Of a DNA stretch of 64,000 nt, positions 49,298 to 59,407 are shown in pieces. Origin of the DNA: Paenibacillus hexagrammi (lineage in GTDB: Bacteria > Bacillota > Bacilli > Paenibacillales > NBRC-103111); contig NZ_CP090978.1 in the NCBI RefSeq assembly GCF_021513275.1, positions 3,162,001 to 3,226,000 of the forward strand, in the 5' to 3' direction. Numbering within the stretch: the stretch's first letter is position 1; the number at the start of each line of letters is the position of its first letter. Position numbers and translations under genes: made by a program. The notes beneath the pieces were generated by a model, which saw only the letters and a program-made list of their open reading frames with translations, made no database searches and was not told the origin of the DNA.

Positions 49298-50161
49298 ATG
49301 TCAACATCGTCCCTGCTTCAAAACCGCATCGCATTTGTCGGCGCAGGCTCCATGGCTGAAGCGATCTTTCGCGGCCTTGTCGAGCAAGAAGTGGCGAATC
49401 CGCAGCATATATATGTTACAAATCGTTCCGACCAGGCTAAGCTGGAAGCAATACGCGAAACCTATGGTGTACAGGTTTCTTCTGATCCGGTAACACGTGA
49501 ATCGTTCATTCGTGAAGCTGATATCGTCGTACTTTGCATGAAGCCTAAAGACGTCGAAACGGCCTTTCGGGATTTGCAGCCTCTTCTGAACGAGCGGCAG
49601 ATGCTTGTTTCTGTCATCGCAGGCCTTGCGATTCCAAAGATAGAAGCCCTGCTGCAAACCAGCATGCCAATTGTACGCACGATGCCCAATACGTCCAGCA
49701 CCATCGGATTAGGTGCAACAGGCATTAGCTTTTCTAGCAGTGTGACTGAAGCTGGGAAACAGCTGGCCATCGAGATGTTCGAAGCGGTCGGCATTGTCAG
49801 TGTCGTCGAAGAATCGAAGCTTGATGTCGTTACTGGTGTTTCCGGAAGCGGACCGGCTTACGTGTATTATTTTATGGAAGCCATGACGAAAGCTGCGGTA
49901 GAAGGCGGACTTTCCGAAGAGGACGCTCGCAGGCTGACCCTTCAAACCGTAATGGGTGCTGCTCACATGGTCCAGCATACGGGTGAAGACCCTGCCGAAC
50001 TTCGCCGCAAGGTCACTTCACCAAACGGCACCACGCAAGCCGCTATTGAAACGCTCGACCGTCATCAATTCTGCGAAGGCATCGTTCGTGCCGTTTTCCG
50101 TTCAGCGGAACGCGCCAAAGAGATTGGCGAACAAATCGCCGCTCCTTCCGCATCCAAATAA
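49298..50161 (+). CDS. proC: Pyrroline-5-carboxylate reductase
   Basis: Last enzyme of proline synthesis. The NADPH motif FVGAGSMAEAIFRG is at residues 12-25, and the C-terminal dimerisation/active region reads GVSGSGPAYVYYFMEAM and KVTSPNGTTQAAIE. 287 residues, standard. AAGGAGG lies eight bases before the ATG. The 134 bases after proA contain no terminator, so it is probably in the same operon. Confidence 0.97.
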   Translation: MSTSSLLQNRIAFVGAGSMAEAIFRGLVEQEVANPQHIYVTNRSDQAKLEAIRETYGVQVSSDPVTRESFIREADIVVLCMKPKDVETAFRDLQPLLNERQMLVSVIAGLAIPKIEALLQTSMPIVRTMPNTSSTIGLGATGISFSSSVTEAGKQLAIEMFEAVGIVSVVEESKLDVVTGVSGSGPAYVYYFMEAMTKAAVEGGLSEEDARRLTLQTVMGAAHMVQHTGEDPAELRRKVTSPNGTTQAAIETLDRHQFCEGIVRAVFRSAERAKEIGEQIAAPSASK

Positions 50162-50200
50162 GCTTCTCCAATCCAAGCTAAAGACAGGTGAAAGACTTCA

Positions 50201-51466
50201 ATGAACTCTTATTGTTTAGCAACATATCGATGCTATGACGAAAAGGCCGATTTCCATAAAAAAGCGCTTGGCATTGCAGTAGGCTTGACCGTCGGCAGCT
50301 GGACCGAGCTGCCTGAGGCGCAGAAAGCGCAGATGGAAAAACATCTGGGTAAAGTAATCTCCGTTGAAGTTCACGAGCCCGCAAGCAGCGACTCCGCTTT
50401 GGAACGATATGCTGATATTCAGATTGCTTATCCAGACGTCAACTACAGCCGTGATATTCCAGCTCTGCTCGTGACTGTATTTGGCAAGCTTTCTATGGAT
50501 GGCAAAATCAAGCTGATCGATCTTAGCTTTTCCTCCGACTTCCTCTCCGGCTTTCCAGGTCCGAAGTTCGGCATGAAAGGTGTGCGTGACCTGTTAGGCG
50601 TTCATGACCGCCCTCTCTTGATGAGCATTTTCAAGTCTGTTGTCGGTTACGAGCTTCCTGCGCTTCGTGAGCAGTTTTACTTACAGGCTGCAGGCGGCGT
50701 AGATTTGATTAAGGATGACGAGATTCTGTTCGAGAACCCGCTCACTCCGTTGGAGAAGCGAATTGAAGTCTGCATGGAAGCGGCAGCCCAAGCCTCGAAA
50801 GAAACAGGGCAAAAGCTTCTGTATGCTGTAAATTTGACCGGACCTACTTTTCAGCTGGCTGAGCAAGCCAAGAAAGCGATCCGAGCAGGTGCAAACGCCT
50901 TATTATTTAACGTGCTTGCTTACGGCTTTGACGTCTTACACGCCTTAAGCTCAGACCCGGAGATTACAATTCCAATCATGGCTCATCCCGCTATGGCAGG
51001 CGCTGTTTATCCGTCTCCGCATTACGGGATGTCTGCTTCCGTGCTGCTAGGCAAGCTCATGCGATTGGCAGGGGCTGATATCGTCCTTTTCCCTTCCCCA
51101 TATGGTTCAGTCGTGATGCCCAGAGAAGAGAACCTGGCGATCAAGCATGCGCTGCTCACTGAAGATTTGCGTAAAGATTACCTATATGGTGAGTCGTCCA
51201 TAGAGCCTAGGCTCGCGGCGAGCTTCCCTGTGCCGTCCGCAGGCATTCATCCGGGACTAGTGCCCTTGATTTTGAGAGACTTTGGCGGTGATGTTATCGT
51301 AAACGCAGGCGGCGGCATCCACGGCCATCCTATGGGCACCATTGCGGGCGGACAAGCCTTCCGTCAAGCTATCGATGCTACGTTGAAGGACCAGTCGCTG
51401 CGCGACTATGCGTCTACTCATCCTGAATTGCAAAAAGCGATAGACACCTGGGGGATTAAGGAATGA
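50201..51466 (+). CDS. mtnW: 2,3-diketo-5-methylthiopentyl-1-phosphate enolase (RuBisCO-like)
   Basis: RuBisCO-like protein of methionine salvage that enolises the diketone intermediate. The lysine that is carbamylated for Mg binding lies in GVDLIKDDE near residue 175; [13 protein letters not shown] and [13 protein letters not shown] are typical of MtnW rather than of photosynthetic RuBisCO. 421 residues. It begins 40 bases after proC with no terminator or SAM riboswitch between, and overlaps mtnX by four bases. Linking salvage genes to proline genes is unusual. Confidence 0.96.
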   Translation: MNSYCLATYRCYDEKADFHKKALGIAVGLTVGSWTELPEAQKAQMEKHLGKVISVEVHEPASSDSALERYADIQIAYPDVNYSRDIPALLVTVFGKLSMDGKIKLIDLSFSSDFLSGFPGPKFGMKGVRDLLGVHDRPLLMSIFKSVVGYELPALREQFYLQAAGGVDLIKDDEILFENPLTPLEKRIEVCMEAAAQASKETGQKLLYAVNLTGPTFQLAEQAKKAIRAGANALLFNVLAYGFDVLHALSSDPEITIPIMAHPAMAGAVYPSPHYGMSASVLLGKLMRLAGADIVLFPSPYGSVVMPREENLAIKHALLTEDLRKDYLYGESSIEPRLAASFPVPSAGIHPGLVPLILRDFGGDVIVNAGGGIHGHPMGTIAGGQAFRQAIDATLKDQSLRDYASTHPELQKAIDTWGIKE

Positions 51467-52131
51467 GTGAGCGGAAAGAACGCATTATTTTTTGCGATTT
51501 CGATGGAACGATTACCGTAAATGATAACATCGTGGCAATTATGAAGCACTTTAAGCCGGAAGGCTGGGAGGAATTGGTCCAGAAGGTTATTGACCGTTCG
51601 CTCTCCGTCAAAGAAGGGGTAGGCGCTATGTTTGCCCTATTCCCTTCTAGCCGCAAGGAAGAGGTTGTGGATTACGCGATTCGCAACGCAACCATACGGA
51701 ATGGCTTTCGCGAATTCGTGGACTACTGTAAGGAAAACGGGATCACCCTGCTTATCACGAGCGGAGGCATTGATTTCTTTATTTATCCGCTGCTGCAGCC
51801 ATTTCCGATTCCAAACGAAAGTATTTATTGCAATGCAAGCTCCTTCGAAGGAAGCCATATTGAAATTCTTTGGCCTCATGCTTGCGATGAGCATTGCTCG
51901 AATGATTGCGGCATGTGTAAGACTAGCATCATACGCTCTTACGATCCTAAGCGCTACCACCGCATTCTGATTGGAGACAGCATCACGGACTTCGCCGGAG
52001 CCCAGCTGGTTGAAACCATCTATGCCCGCTCCCATTTGATTGAGCTTTGCAAAGAACGCGGATATCCTTATTATCCGTTCGAAACCTTTTTCGATATTAT
52101 CACGCAGTTGGAGGTTGAAACCCAGTCATGA
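51463..52131 (+). CDS. mtnX: 2-hydroxy-3-keto-5-methylthiopentenyl-1-phosphate phosphatase
   Basis: HAD-superfamily phosphatase that removes phosphate from the MtnW product. Motif [13 protein letters not shown] (Asp nucleophile) is at residues 9-20, motif II is in LLITSGG, motif III/IV in [13 protein letters not shown] Cys/His cluster in the cap ([14 protein letters not shown]) is seen in MtnX proteins. 222 residues. It overlaps mtnW and mtnB by four bases on each side, so translation is coupled. Confidence 0.95.
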   Translation: MSERKERIIFCDFDGTITVNDNIVAIMKHFKPEGWEELVQKVIDRSLSVKEGVGAMFALFPSSRKEEVVDYAIRNATIRNGFREFVDYCKENGITLLITSGGIDFFIYPLLQPFPIPNESIYCNASSFEGSHIEILWPHACDEHCSNDCGMCKTSIIRSYDPKRYHRILIGDSITDFAGAQLVETIYARSHLIELCKERGYPYYPFETFFDIITQLEVETQS

Positions 52132-52763
52132 GCATTCGCTTAGAAGACAAGCAGCGCGCGTTTGCGGAGCTGAGCAGCATCAAGTCCAATTTGGCCGCCA
52201 GAGGCTGGTTCCCGGCTACCAGTGGAAATCTTTCAATCCGTATCGGGGAGTTTCAGCCGGAAGCTTTCACGTTCGCTGTAACCGCAAGCGGAAAAGACAA
52301 ATCCGTATCCACGCCGGAAGACTTTTTAATCGTGAATGAGAAAGGTCAACCAACCGACGCAACCGGCCTTAAGCCTTCAGCGGAAACGTTGATTCACTGT
52401 GAAATCTACCGACTTACTGGAGCTGGAGCCATTTTCCATGTACATACGGTGTTCAATAACTTAATTTCAGAGCTATATGGAGAGCAAGGAACCATTCCGG
52501 TCAAAGGTGTGGAGCTGATCAAAGGTTTTAATATTTGGGAGGAAGACGCGGAGATTCAAATTCCCGTACTGCCCAACTATGCAGAAATCCCACGTATTGC
52601 CGAGCTGGTTGAAGGAGCCATAGTTCCTCGCATTCCTGGCATTGTGCTTCGCAATCACGGCATCTACGCTTGGGGAGCCAACGCGTTTGAGGCTAAGCGC
52701 CATCTGGAAGCCTTTGAATTTCTCTTCGAATATGTGTATCGCTCGCATCTGCTTCATAAATAA
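52128..52763 (+). CDS. mtnB: Methylthioribulose-1-phosphate dehydratase
   Basis: Class II aldolase-fold zinc enzyme that dehydrates methylthioribulose 1-phosphate to the MtnW substrate. Zinc-binding His residues are in FHVHTVFN (near 104-107) and RNHGIYAWG (near 180); ATSGNLSIRI is the substrate-binding loop. 211 residues. Last gene of the pro-mtn run, with a terminator ten bases after the stop. mtnD, mtnA and mtnK, needed for the complete salvage pathway, are not in this window. Confidence 0.95.
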   Translation: MSIRLEDKQRAFAELSSIKSNLAARGWFPATSGNLSIRIGEFQPEAFTFAVTASGKDKSVSTPEDFLIVNEKGQPTDATGLKPSAETLIHCEIYRLTGAGAIFHVHTVFNNLISELYGEQGTIPVKGVELIKGFNIWEEDAEIQIPVLPNYAEIPRIAELVEGAIVPRIPGIVLRNHGIYAWGANAFEAKRHLEAFEFLFEYVYRSHLLHK

Positions 52764-52772
52764 ACAACGGCA

Positions 52773-52814
52773 AAACGGCCCGTCCCTCCAAGTTGGAGAG
52801 GCGGACCGTTTTTT
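52773..52814. terminator. Bidirectional terminator between mtnB and dnaD
   Basis: AAACGGCCCGTCCCTCCA pairs with TGGAGAGGCGGACCGTTT with a few mismatches and a very short loop. T-runs follow on the plus strand (TTTTTT) and on the minus strand (TTTT), so it can close both converging operons. Confidence 0.85.
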
Positions 52815-52827
52815 AGTTTCAATACGT

Positions 52828-53508
52828 TTATCTGGACTGTCTATAGCGCTGCGAGTATTCCTTGGCTTGATCGACCGTTGCTACCCGATTACGGCTCCAT
52901 TCGAGCAGAATGCGGTCAATGTATCGGAAATAAACTTTTCCCGCAAACACAGCCTCTTTAAGCGCGGTAAGGATGAGCTCGGTCGGATAATTGTCTTTGT
53001 CGAGCCAGCCGCTAATCGTTTCAAGCTCCATCGGCGTCAAGGGACGCGCGAATTCCTTCTCGAACGTGGTGTAGATATCCTTAGACTTCGCATCGTCCGG
53101 GATCGAGCTGCGCACAGCGGCGAACGCTGCAGTCTGCTGCTCAATGAAGAAGGACGCGAGTTTCTGATACAACGGCGTTATGTTGTATCTTTCATATCGA
53201 ACTCCCGTACCTGGATCCATGTCTTCATCGATGGCAATAAACTCCTCGGCAAGCAGCTTTTGAAGGCTAGCAATCACTTGATCCGGCGAAGCGGTCATTC
53301 TTGCCTGAATTTCTTCAATGGTCGGAAAATCGTTACGTTCTTTTTCCAGGTAGGTCAATAGATGAATCAGGGTCATCATATCGATTTCCGTCAGCCCCAA
53401 GCTGCGATAATGCTTGAGGAGCAAGGAGGGCACAGCTATGTTACCTTGCTGCAATCCAATTTGGAACACAGCCTCCAACTGCTTGCGGTGTGAATCCTTT
53501 GGTTTCAA
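52828..53508 (-). CDS. dnaD: DnaD primosomal protein
   Basis: Replication initiation and restart protein that acts with DnaB and DnaI to load helicase. The N-terminal winged-helix part includes IAVPSLLLKHYRSLGLTE, and the C-terminal DnaB_2 domain reads YTTFEKEFARPLTPMELETI and FRYIDRILLEW with YxxxIxxxW-type residues. TTG at 53508 is chosen: GGAGAGGGG lies eight bases before it, and earlier in-frame starts would overlap the asnS coding end. 226 residues, close to B. subtilis DnaD. The asnS-dnaD order is conserved in Bacillales. Confidence 0.93.
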   Translation of the reverse strand: MKPKDSHRKQLEAVFQIGLQQGNIAVPSLLLKHYRSLGLTEIDMMTLIHLLTYLEKERNDFPTIEEIQARMTASPDQVIASLQKLLAEEFIAIDEDMDPGTGVRYERYNITPLYQKLASFFIEQQTAAFAAVRSSIPDDAKSKDIYTTFEKEFARPLTPMELETISGWLDKDNYPTELILTALKEAVFAGKVYFRYIDRILLEWSRNRVATVDQAKEYSQRYRQSR

Positions 53509-53548
53509 TCCGTATTCCCCTCTCCATGTCTTGCTGCAAGCCGCGAAG

Positions 53549-54839
53549 TTACGGGTATAGACGATACAGCAATCTCGGGAATGGAATGGTTTCTCTAACA
53601 TGGTCCAGGCCGCATATCCATGCTACTGTCCGTTCCAGACCCAATCCGAATCCAGAATGAGGTACCGTACCGTATTTACGCAGGTCCAGATACCATTGGT
53701 ACGCTTCCTTGGACAGCTCATGCTCCTGAAATCGTTCTTCCATCAGCTCCGGATCGTCAATACGCTGGCTGCCTCCAATAATTTCTCCGTACCCTTCGGG
53801 CGCAATCATATCTGCACATAGCACGACTTCGGGACGATTCGGATCAGGCTTCATATAAAAAGCTTTGATCTCCGTAGGGTAGTGAGTGATGAAAACGGGC
53901 GTCTCATATTGTTCGGCAATTGCCGTTTCATGAGGTGCCCCAAAGTCCTCTCCCCCACTCAAATTCGTGACCATTCTTCTTAAGGAATTCCACTGCTTGA
54001 TCGTACGTAATTCGCGGGAAGCTTCCTTGAATTTTTTCTAGCTTCGAGGTATCTCGTTCCAGTGTCTCCAGCTCGGCGCGGCAATTTGCCAGGACTGTTT
54101 GTACGATGTGTGTAACGAACTGCTCCTGCACCTGAAGATTTTCTTCGTGATCGACGAATGCCATCTCCGGTTCAATCATCCAGAATTCGATCAAATGACG
54201 GCGTGTTTTGGATTTCTCGGCACGGAACGTCGGTCCAAACGAATAGACCCGACCTAAAGCCATTGCTGCAGCTTCCATATAAAGCTGTCCGCTCTGTGTC
54301 AGAAAAGCATCCTCATCAAAATACTTCGTATGAAATAAATTCGTCGTACCTTCACAAGAGGAAGGCGTTAGAATAGGAGGATCGACAAGATGAAATCCTC
54401 TCTCATTAAAAAACTGCTGCACAGCTTGTATGATCTGGGCACGAATAACTAGAATCGCCCTTTGGCGCGGGCTGCGGATCCAAAGATGGCGGTGATCCAT
54501 CAGAAAATCCACGCCGTGCTCCTTCGGTGTAATCGGGTACTCCTCGGTTACTTGAATAATTTCGACCTGCTGCACCTCCAGCTCAAAACCGCCTTTGCTG
54601 CGAGTATCCTCTTTGACAACCCCTGTTACGAACAAAGAGCTTTCCTGAGTCAGCTTTGTTGCTGCGTCCCACACTTCCTCATTCACATCACTTTTTACTA
54701 CAACACCCTGAATATAGCCGGAGCCGTCCCGCAGCTGCAGGAACTGAATCTTGCCGCTGGAACGCTTCTTATTCAGCCAACAACCGATCGTTACATACTC
54801 TCCGACATGGTCTTTCACTTCACGAATCATACATTTCAT
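53549..54839 (-). CDS. asnS: Asparaginyl-tRNA synthetase (frameshifted)
   Basis: Class IIb synthetase charging tRNA-Asn. An N-terminal OB fold (residues 1-100; [17 protein letters not shown]) is followed by the catalytic core: motif 2 [19 protein letters not shown] and motif 3 [15 protein letters not shown] near the end. The C-run 53952-53956 (five, four expected) breaks the frame after FEWG; removing one base continues into EDFGAPHE and gives 429 residues, as in B. subtilis. It would be essential if no transamidation route exists. An AGGAGG site lies 13 bases before the ATG. Confidence 0.95.
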
Positions 54840-54936
54840 ACCGATCTCATTACCTCCTGAAATTTTCCTATGAAAAACAGAAGTTCTCTCAGATTACCTG
54901 ATTCTGCTACTATTGTACACGATTTTCACAAAAACA

Positions 54937-56139
54937 TCAGTCGGCTTGAACAAGCGAGTAGGTGTCCATGGCAATCATCCACTCTTCGTTGGTCGGGATG
55001 ACAAGCACCTGAACGCTGGACGCCTCCGTAGTAATCGCTTTTTCCGTTCCACGTCCGCTCCGGTTACGCTCTTCATCCAGTTCGATGCCCAGATAGGTCA
55101 GCTGTTGGCATACTTTCTTCCGCAGCACTTCCGAGTTCTCTCCTACCCCCGCCGTGAAAACGATGGCATCCACTCCGTTCATCGCCGCAGCATATGCTCC
55201 TATGTATTTACGAATGCGGTATTCATACATGTCAAAAGCAAGAGCAGCGTTCTTATCTCCGGCTTCCATTGCTTCAACGATTTCTCTCATATCGCTGCTG
55301 AGGCCTGAGATGGCTTGCAGACCGCTATGCTTGTTCAGCATGGAGCTGATCTCGCTGAGTGTCAGATCCTCCTTGGCCATTGCGTACGGCACGATGGCGG
55401 GGTCCAGATCACCGCTGCGCGTGCCCATCATTAAGCCTTCGAGAGGAGTCAGCCCCATGCTCGTATCTACGGATACGCCGCCCAATACCGCAGCGCAGCT
55501 GCAGCCGTTGCCGATATGGCACGTAATCAGCTTGAGCTGCTCCAAGGGACGGCCCAAGAACTTCGCAGCACGTTCGCTGACATACTTATGGCTGGTGCCG
55601 TGAAAGCCGTAGCGGCGCACCTTGTGCTTGCGATAGAGCGCCATAGGCACTGGGTATAAGTAGGCATGCGAAGGCATTGTCTGATGGAAAGCCGTGTCGA
55701 AGACGACTGCCTGAGGTACACCGGGCATATTGACCTCAACCGCCGTAATGCCAAGCATGTGTGCTGGGTTATGCAGCGGCGCCAAATCGAACAAACGGCG
55801 AATTTCCTTCTTTACGTCCTCATCGACTAAGACGGAATTCTTAAAGCTCTCGCCTCCGTGCACTACACGATGGCCTACAGCATCAATCTGATCGATAGAA
55901 TCCAGCACACCGTGGTCCTTACTCACAAGTATATCCAGGACTCGGCGGATGGCTGATGTATGCTCCAGAATTTCACTAACCTCGCTGACATCCGACTTGC
56001 CTGCAGGCTCGTGCACGAGGATAGCGGTCTCCATCCCGATACGCTCCACTCTTCCTTTGGCAAGTACGGTCTCCTGCTTCATGTTAAACAGTTGATATTT
56101 GACGGAGGAGCTTCCTGCATTAATAACGAGAATGTTCAT
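54937..56139 (-). CDS. ackA: Acetate kinase
   Basis: Interconverts acetate and acetyl phosphate with ATP/ADP in overflow metabolism. Signature VINAGSSSVKYQLF is at residues 4-17; VVHGGESF, FDTAFHQTMP, CHIGNGCS, MGTRSGDLDP and TAGVGENS are all present. 400 residues, intact. Overlaps the preceding dehydrogenase stop by four bases, so the two are translationally coupled. No pta gene is nearby. Confidence 0.97.
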   Translation of the reverse strand: MNILVINAGSSSVKYQLFNMKQETVLAKGRVERIGMETAILVHEPAGKSDVSEVSEILEHTSAIRRVLDILVSKDHGVLDSIDQIDAVGHRVVHGGESFKNSVLVDEDVKKEIRRLFDLAPLHNPAHMLGITAVEVNMPGVPQAVVFDTAFHQTMPSHAYLYPVPMALYRKHKVRRYGFHGTSHKYVSERAAKFLGRPLEQLKLITCHIGNGCSCAAVLGGVSVDTSMGLTPLEGLMMGTRSGDLDPAIVPYAMAKEDLTLSEISSMLNKHSGLQAISGLSSDMREIVEAMEAGDKNAALAFDMYEYRIRKYIGAYAAAMNGVDAIVFTAGVGENSEVLRKKVCQQLTYLGIELDEERNRSGRGTEKAITTEASSVQVLVIPTNEEWMIAMDTYSLVQAD

Positions 56140-57008
56140 AGCCGGTCACCATCCTTATCGTACCGGAAGAAGCCTTCTCCGGTTTTCACACCTAGATTGC
56201 CTGCGCGGACCATCTGCTTGAGCAGAAAGGAAGGACGGTATTTAATATCCCCGTAATCCCGAAACATGACTTCGAGAGCAGCCTGCACAGAATCCAAACC
56301 AAATCTGTCGCACATTTCAAGCGGACCATATCGAAAGTCATAACCGATCCGCATAGCTGAATCGATATCCTCAGCCGATGCTACTCCCTCGGACAGTGTA
56401 TGCAGAGCCTCATTAATTAACGTACAAATAAGCCGAGTAGTGATATACCCAGGCGATTCAAAAACTTTAATGCTTTTTTTCTGAATGAGCTGATCTACAA
56501 AATCCCGTGTTCTCTCATACGTCTCATCCGATGTTTTCATGGCTCTAATAATTTCAACCAAATGAATTTTAGCAACTGGATGAAGGAAATGCATCCCGAT
56601 TACTCGCTCAGGATTGGTTGTTACTGCTGCAATTTCAGTCACACTTAGCGTTGAGGTATTGCTTGCCAAGATAACCGAAGGTGGACAAATTTGATTTAAT
56701 TGAAAGAACACGTGTTTTTTAGCATTCAGCTCTTCGGTAATGGTTTCAATGACCATATCGCATACGGCTAAGTCTTGCAAAGAATCCGCTTTTTTTATTT
56801 TTGCTACGATGAGCTTTTTCTCGGCGGCTGTAATCGCCCACCGTTCTATTTGTTTATCAAGGCTAATGGTAATCATCTCGAGTGCATGATCCAGTTTCTC
56901 CGGCGTCTTCTCCGCTATCAAAACATCAAGGCCGCGTGCAGCGAGCATCTCCGCTATACCCTGACCCATGGTTCCGCCACCGACAACACCAATAGTTTTC
57001 AATGTCAT
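56136..57008 (-). CDS. 3-hydroxyacyl-CoA (3-hydroxybutyryl-CoA) dehydrogenase
   Basis: NAD-dependent dehydrogenase of fatty-acid or butyrate metabolism. The nucleotide-binding motif GVVGGGTMGQG is near residue 6; ILASNTSTLS and GMHFLHPV carry the catalytic Ser/His region; the C-terminal dimerisation domain follows (IDSAMRIGYDFRYGPLEMCDRFG). ATG at 57008 fits the GGGGAG site better than GTG at 57020. 290 residues. Coupled to ackA, which suggests acyl-CoA conversion ending in acetate with ATP gain, by inference from context. Confidence 0.93.
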   Translation of the reverse strand: MTLKTIGVVGGGTMGQGIAEMLAARGLDVLIAEKTPEKLDHALEMITISLDKQIERWAITAAEKKLIVAKIKKADSLQDLAVCDMVIETITEELNAKKHVFFQLNQICPPSVILASNTSTLSVTEIAAVTTNPERVIGMHFLHPVAKIHLVEIIRAMKTSDETYERTRDFVDQLIQKKSIKVFESPGYITTRLICTLINEALHTLSEGVASAEDIDSAMRIGYDFRYGPLEMCDRFGLDSVQAALEVMFRDYGDIKYRPSFLLKQMVRAGNLGVKTGEGFFRYDKDGDRL

Positions 57009-57163
57009 AGTTCTCCCCACCTTGACTTGAGTGCCAATCCATCAGATCGTCTCTAGTTATGTTTTCTATATACTGCTTATATTAATCATACATCGTTTGA
57101 ATCGTGATTTCAGTATGTACACAAAAGATTCATGACATTGGTACAATCCTATCATAATTGCGC

Positions 57164-57191
57164 AAAAACCGCCGACTGCTAGTCGGCGGTT
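57164..57191 (-). terminator. Terminator of the FtsH-like operon
   Basis: Perfect 11-bp stem AACCGCCGACT / AGTCGGCGGTT with a three-base loop followed on the minus strand by TTTTT, about 50 bases after the protease stop codon. Confidence 0.9.
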
Positions 57192-57241
57192 CAGTGTGTC
57201 GTTAGAGTCGGGGTCACTCCGAGCTACATGATTAGATTTTC

Positions 57242-58741
57242 TTACGCACTTTGTTCGGCAGTGTGTCCAAGTAAATCTCTGAAGGTATCGCCGGAGAGTA
57301 CCTCTTCTTTCATCAGCACATCAAAGGACTGATCGAACACATTTCTATATTGCCCCAGTACTTGCTTCGTTCTAAGCATTAATGCCTCTAAGATGGCACT
57401 GTTTTCTCTCATCAACTCTTCCTTCGTTACCATATCACGGTCAATAATGCCAAGAGAGGTTAGACCTGAATCCATCATGTTGCGAACCATGGACAGCGCC
57501 TGCTCAAAATCGTTGCGAGAACCTGTACTACGTCCGCCATAGAAGATTTCTTCTGCCGCTGCGCCGCCAAGGGCGATCATAATTTGCTGCTCAATATAAT
57601 CCTTCGTATACAGGTAATGATCCTTCGGCGGGTTATGACGCACATAACCTAGCGCCTTTCCTCGCGGACTGACTGTAACCTGTGAAACAGATCCGGGACG
57701 CACAATCTCGGCAACAATCGCATGCCCAAGCTCATGGTAAGCAACCCGTTCCTTTTCTTCTTGCGCAGTTTCTTTGTCCGTACGCTCGCCCATCATGACT
57801 TTGTCAATCGCGGAAGCCAGATGCTGCTGCTCGATCGCTTCTTTTTCTTCACGCAGCGCATAAATAGCTGCTTCATTCAGAACACTTTCAAGCTGAGCGC
57901 CGGAGAATCCGAAGGTTTGCTCCGCGATTTTATCCAAAGATACACCCGCAGCTAAAGGTTTATTTTTCATATGAATATCAAGAATGGACAGTCGGCCTTT
58001 TTTATCGGGAAGATCGACTTCAATATGACGGTCAAAGCGTCCAGGACGCAGCAAAGCGCTATCCAGCATTTCCTTGCGGTTTGTCGCGGCCATAATAAGA
58101 ATACGGGGACCATCACCCGTATGAATTCCGTCCATCTCAGTTAGAAGCTGATTAAGTGTCTGATCATACTCTCGATGCTGACCGCCGTCACGCTTACCGC
58201 CGATAACATCAATCTCATCAATAAAGATAATGGCACTATCTTTCCCTTCCTTAGCGGCACGCGTTCTGGCCTCTTTAAAGAGGTCACGGACACGACTTGC
58301 GCCGACACCGACATACATTTCAACAAACTCACTGCCGGAGGCTGCAAGGTACACAGAATTCGTGTAATGAGCAGCTGCCTTAGCCATCAGCGTTTTACCT
58401 GTTCCCGGAGGGCCTGTAAGCAAAATACCTTTGAGCGGGCGAATGCCCAGCTTCTGAATCTGATCGTGCTTAATCAAAAAATCCAGTGCTTCCGTTAGCT
58501 CACGCTTAGCACGGTCTTGGCCGCCAATTTGATCAAACGTCAGATAAGATGGCGTCCGGTTCTTACTCTTACGCTCGCCCCCTGCAGTTACTCCCACGCC
58601 GCCGCGGCTGCGAATCATAAAGAACAACGATACACTAAGCACACCTACAAATAGCAAGGGCATTACATTCACGCCGATAAAGGCAAGGAAAATGAGTAAA
58701 ACAGGTACAAATCCAATACATAGCTCTTTCCATCTATTCAT
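57242..58741 (-). CDS. Short FtsH-like membrane AAA protease
   Basis: ATP-dependent zinc metalloprotease of the FtsH family, 499 residues. The N-terminus has two adjacent hydrophobic helices (about 8-45) with almost nothing between them, so the usual extracytoplasmic domain is absent. Walker A GPPGTGKT lies near residue 110, pore loop and Walker [13 protein letters not shown] follow, then the second region of homology ([18 protein letters not shown]). The Zn site is HELGH near 340 and the third ligand lies in [11 protein letters not shown]. All catalytic residues are kept. Overlaps by eight bases the upstream gene for a single-helix membrane protein, probably its partner. It is shorter than housekeeping FtsH (about 640 residues), which must be elsewhere. 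Confidence 0.92.
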   Translation of the reverse strand: MNRWKELCIGFVPVLLIFLAFIGVNVMPLLFVGVLSVSLFFMIRSRGGVGVTAGGERKSKNRTPSYLTFDQIGGQDRAKRELTEALDFLIKHDQIQKLGIRPLKGILLTGPPGTGKTLMAKAAAHYTNSVYLAASGSEFVEMYVGVGASRVRDLFKEARTRAAKEGKDSAIIFIDEIDVIGGKRDGGQHREYDQTLNQLLTEMDGIHTGDGPRILIMAATNRKEMLDSALLRPGRFDRHIEVDLPDKKGRLSILDIHMKNKPLAAGVSLDKIAEQTFGFSGAQLESVLNEAAIYALREEKEAIEQQHLASAIDKVMMGERTDKETAQEEKERVAYHELGHAIVAEIVRPGSVSQVTVSPRGKALGYVRHNPPKDHYLYTKDYIEQQIMIALGGAAAEEIFYGGRSTGSRNDFEQALSMVRNMMDSGLTSLGIIDRDMVTKEELMRENSAILEALMLRTKQVLGQYRNVFDQSFDVLMKEEVLSGDTFRDLLGHTAEQSA

Positions 58742-59267
58742 TCGGCCACACTCCTATCTTCGAAGAAGTTCTAGGCAGCATAACGAATTTACTGAACTCA
58801 CCGTCCGTCAAACGCACGTATACATATTGATCATCCATCTCCGTCGACACTTTCAGGTTCGGAAGTTCTGAAGCATAAGACTCCAAGGCTTTCGGAATAT
58901 CGGTATACTGCTTCGTCTCCATAGCTTGGGCTACATCGAACAAAGCTTTCGACCACCAGCTCTCAAGTTCAGGTGACGAGTTGGATTTTACATTATATTG
59001 AACGGTTCTCTTCCCAAGAATCGAGGAACCTTGATCGGCAATATGACTTACAATAGCACGCAAATCCGCATCCGGCTTCAATTCCAAGTCAATCGTAGCT
59101 GCCTCACTGTCCAGCTTAATGGAGGAGCTTTCTATACCGGAGGACTCGCTCACAATTTGGGACAATGGATTTTCCATAGCTAAGCTGTTATATGCAAACC
59201 AACCACCGAACAAAACTGTGGCAGACACAATCACACTTGCAACAAGAGGTAAGAGACGCAGCTTCAT
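58734..59267 (-). CDS. Membrane-anchored protein, partner candidate of the FtsH-like protease
   Basis: 177 residues: one N-terminal membrane helix or signal anchor (about 5-27, VASVIVSATVLFGGWFAY), then an extracytoplasmic alpha/beta domain (about 30-177) with regular amphipathic strands such as IDLELKPDADLRAIVSHIA. No known family motif is recognised. ATG at 59267 is preferred because GGGGG lies ten bases upstream; earlier starts near 59336 would add 23 codons. It overlaps the protease gene by eight bases and is closed by the same terminator, so a functional pair is likely. Confidence 0.8.
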   Translation of the reverse strand: MKLRLLPLVASVIVSATVLFGGWFAYNSLAMENPLSQIVSESSGIESSSIKLDSEAATIDLELKPDADLRAIVSHIADQGSSILGKRTVQYNVKSNSSPELESWWSKALFDVAQAMETKQYTDIPKALESYASELPNLKVSTEMDDQYVYVRLTDGEFSKFVMLPRTSSKIGVWPNE

Positions 59268-59372
59268 CAGACAACGTCCCCCTTTCTTTAGTCTATTTTG
59301 TTTCCTTAGCCATTCGCTATACGAAGAGTATATCACGTGATATATACGAATGCCTTCATCAAAAGTTGGAAA

Positions 59373-59407
59373 ACAAAAAGCCCAGCCCTTATTGCAGGCT
59401 GAGCCGA
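59373..59407 (-). terminator. Terminator of the ypmB-like gene
   Basis: Stem GCTCAGCC / GGCTGGGC (one G-T pair), overlapping the gene end, followed on the minus strand by TTTTTGTTTT. Confidence 0.8.
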
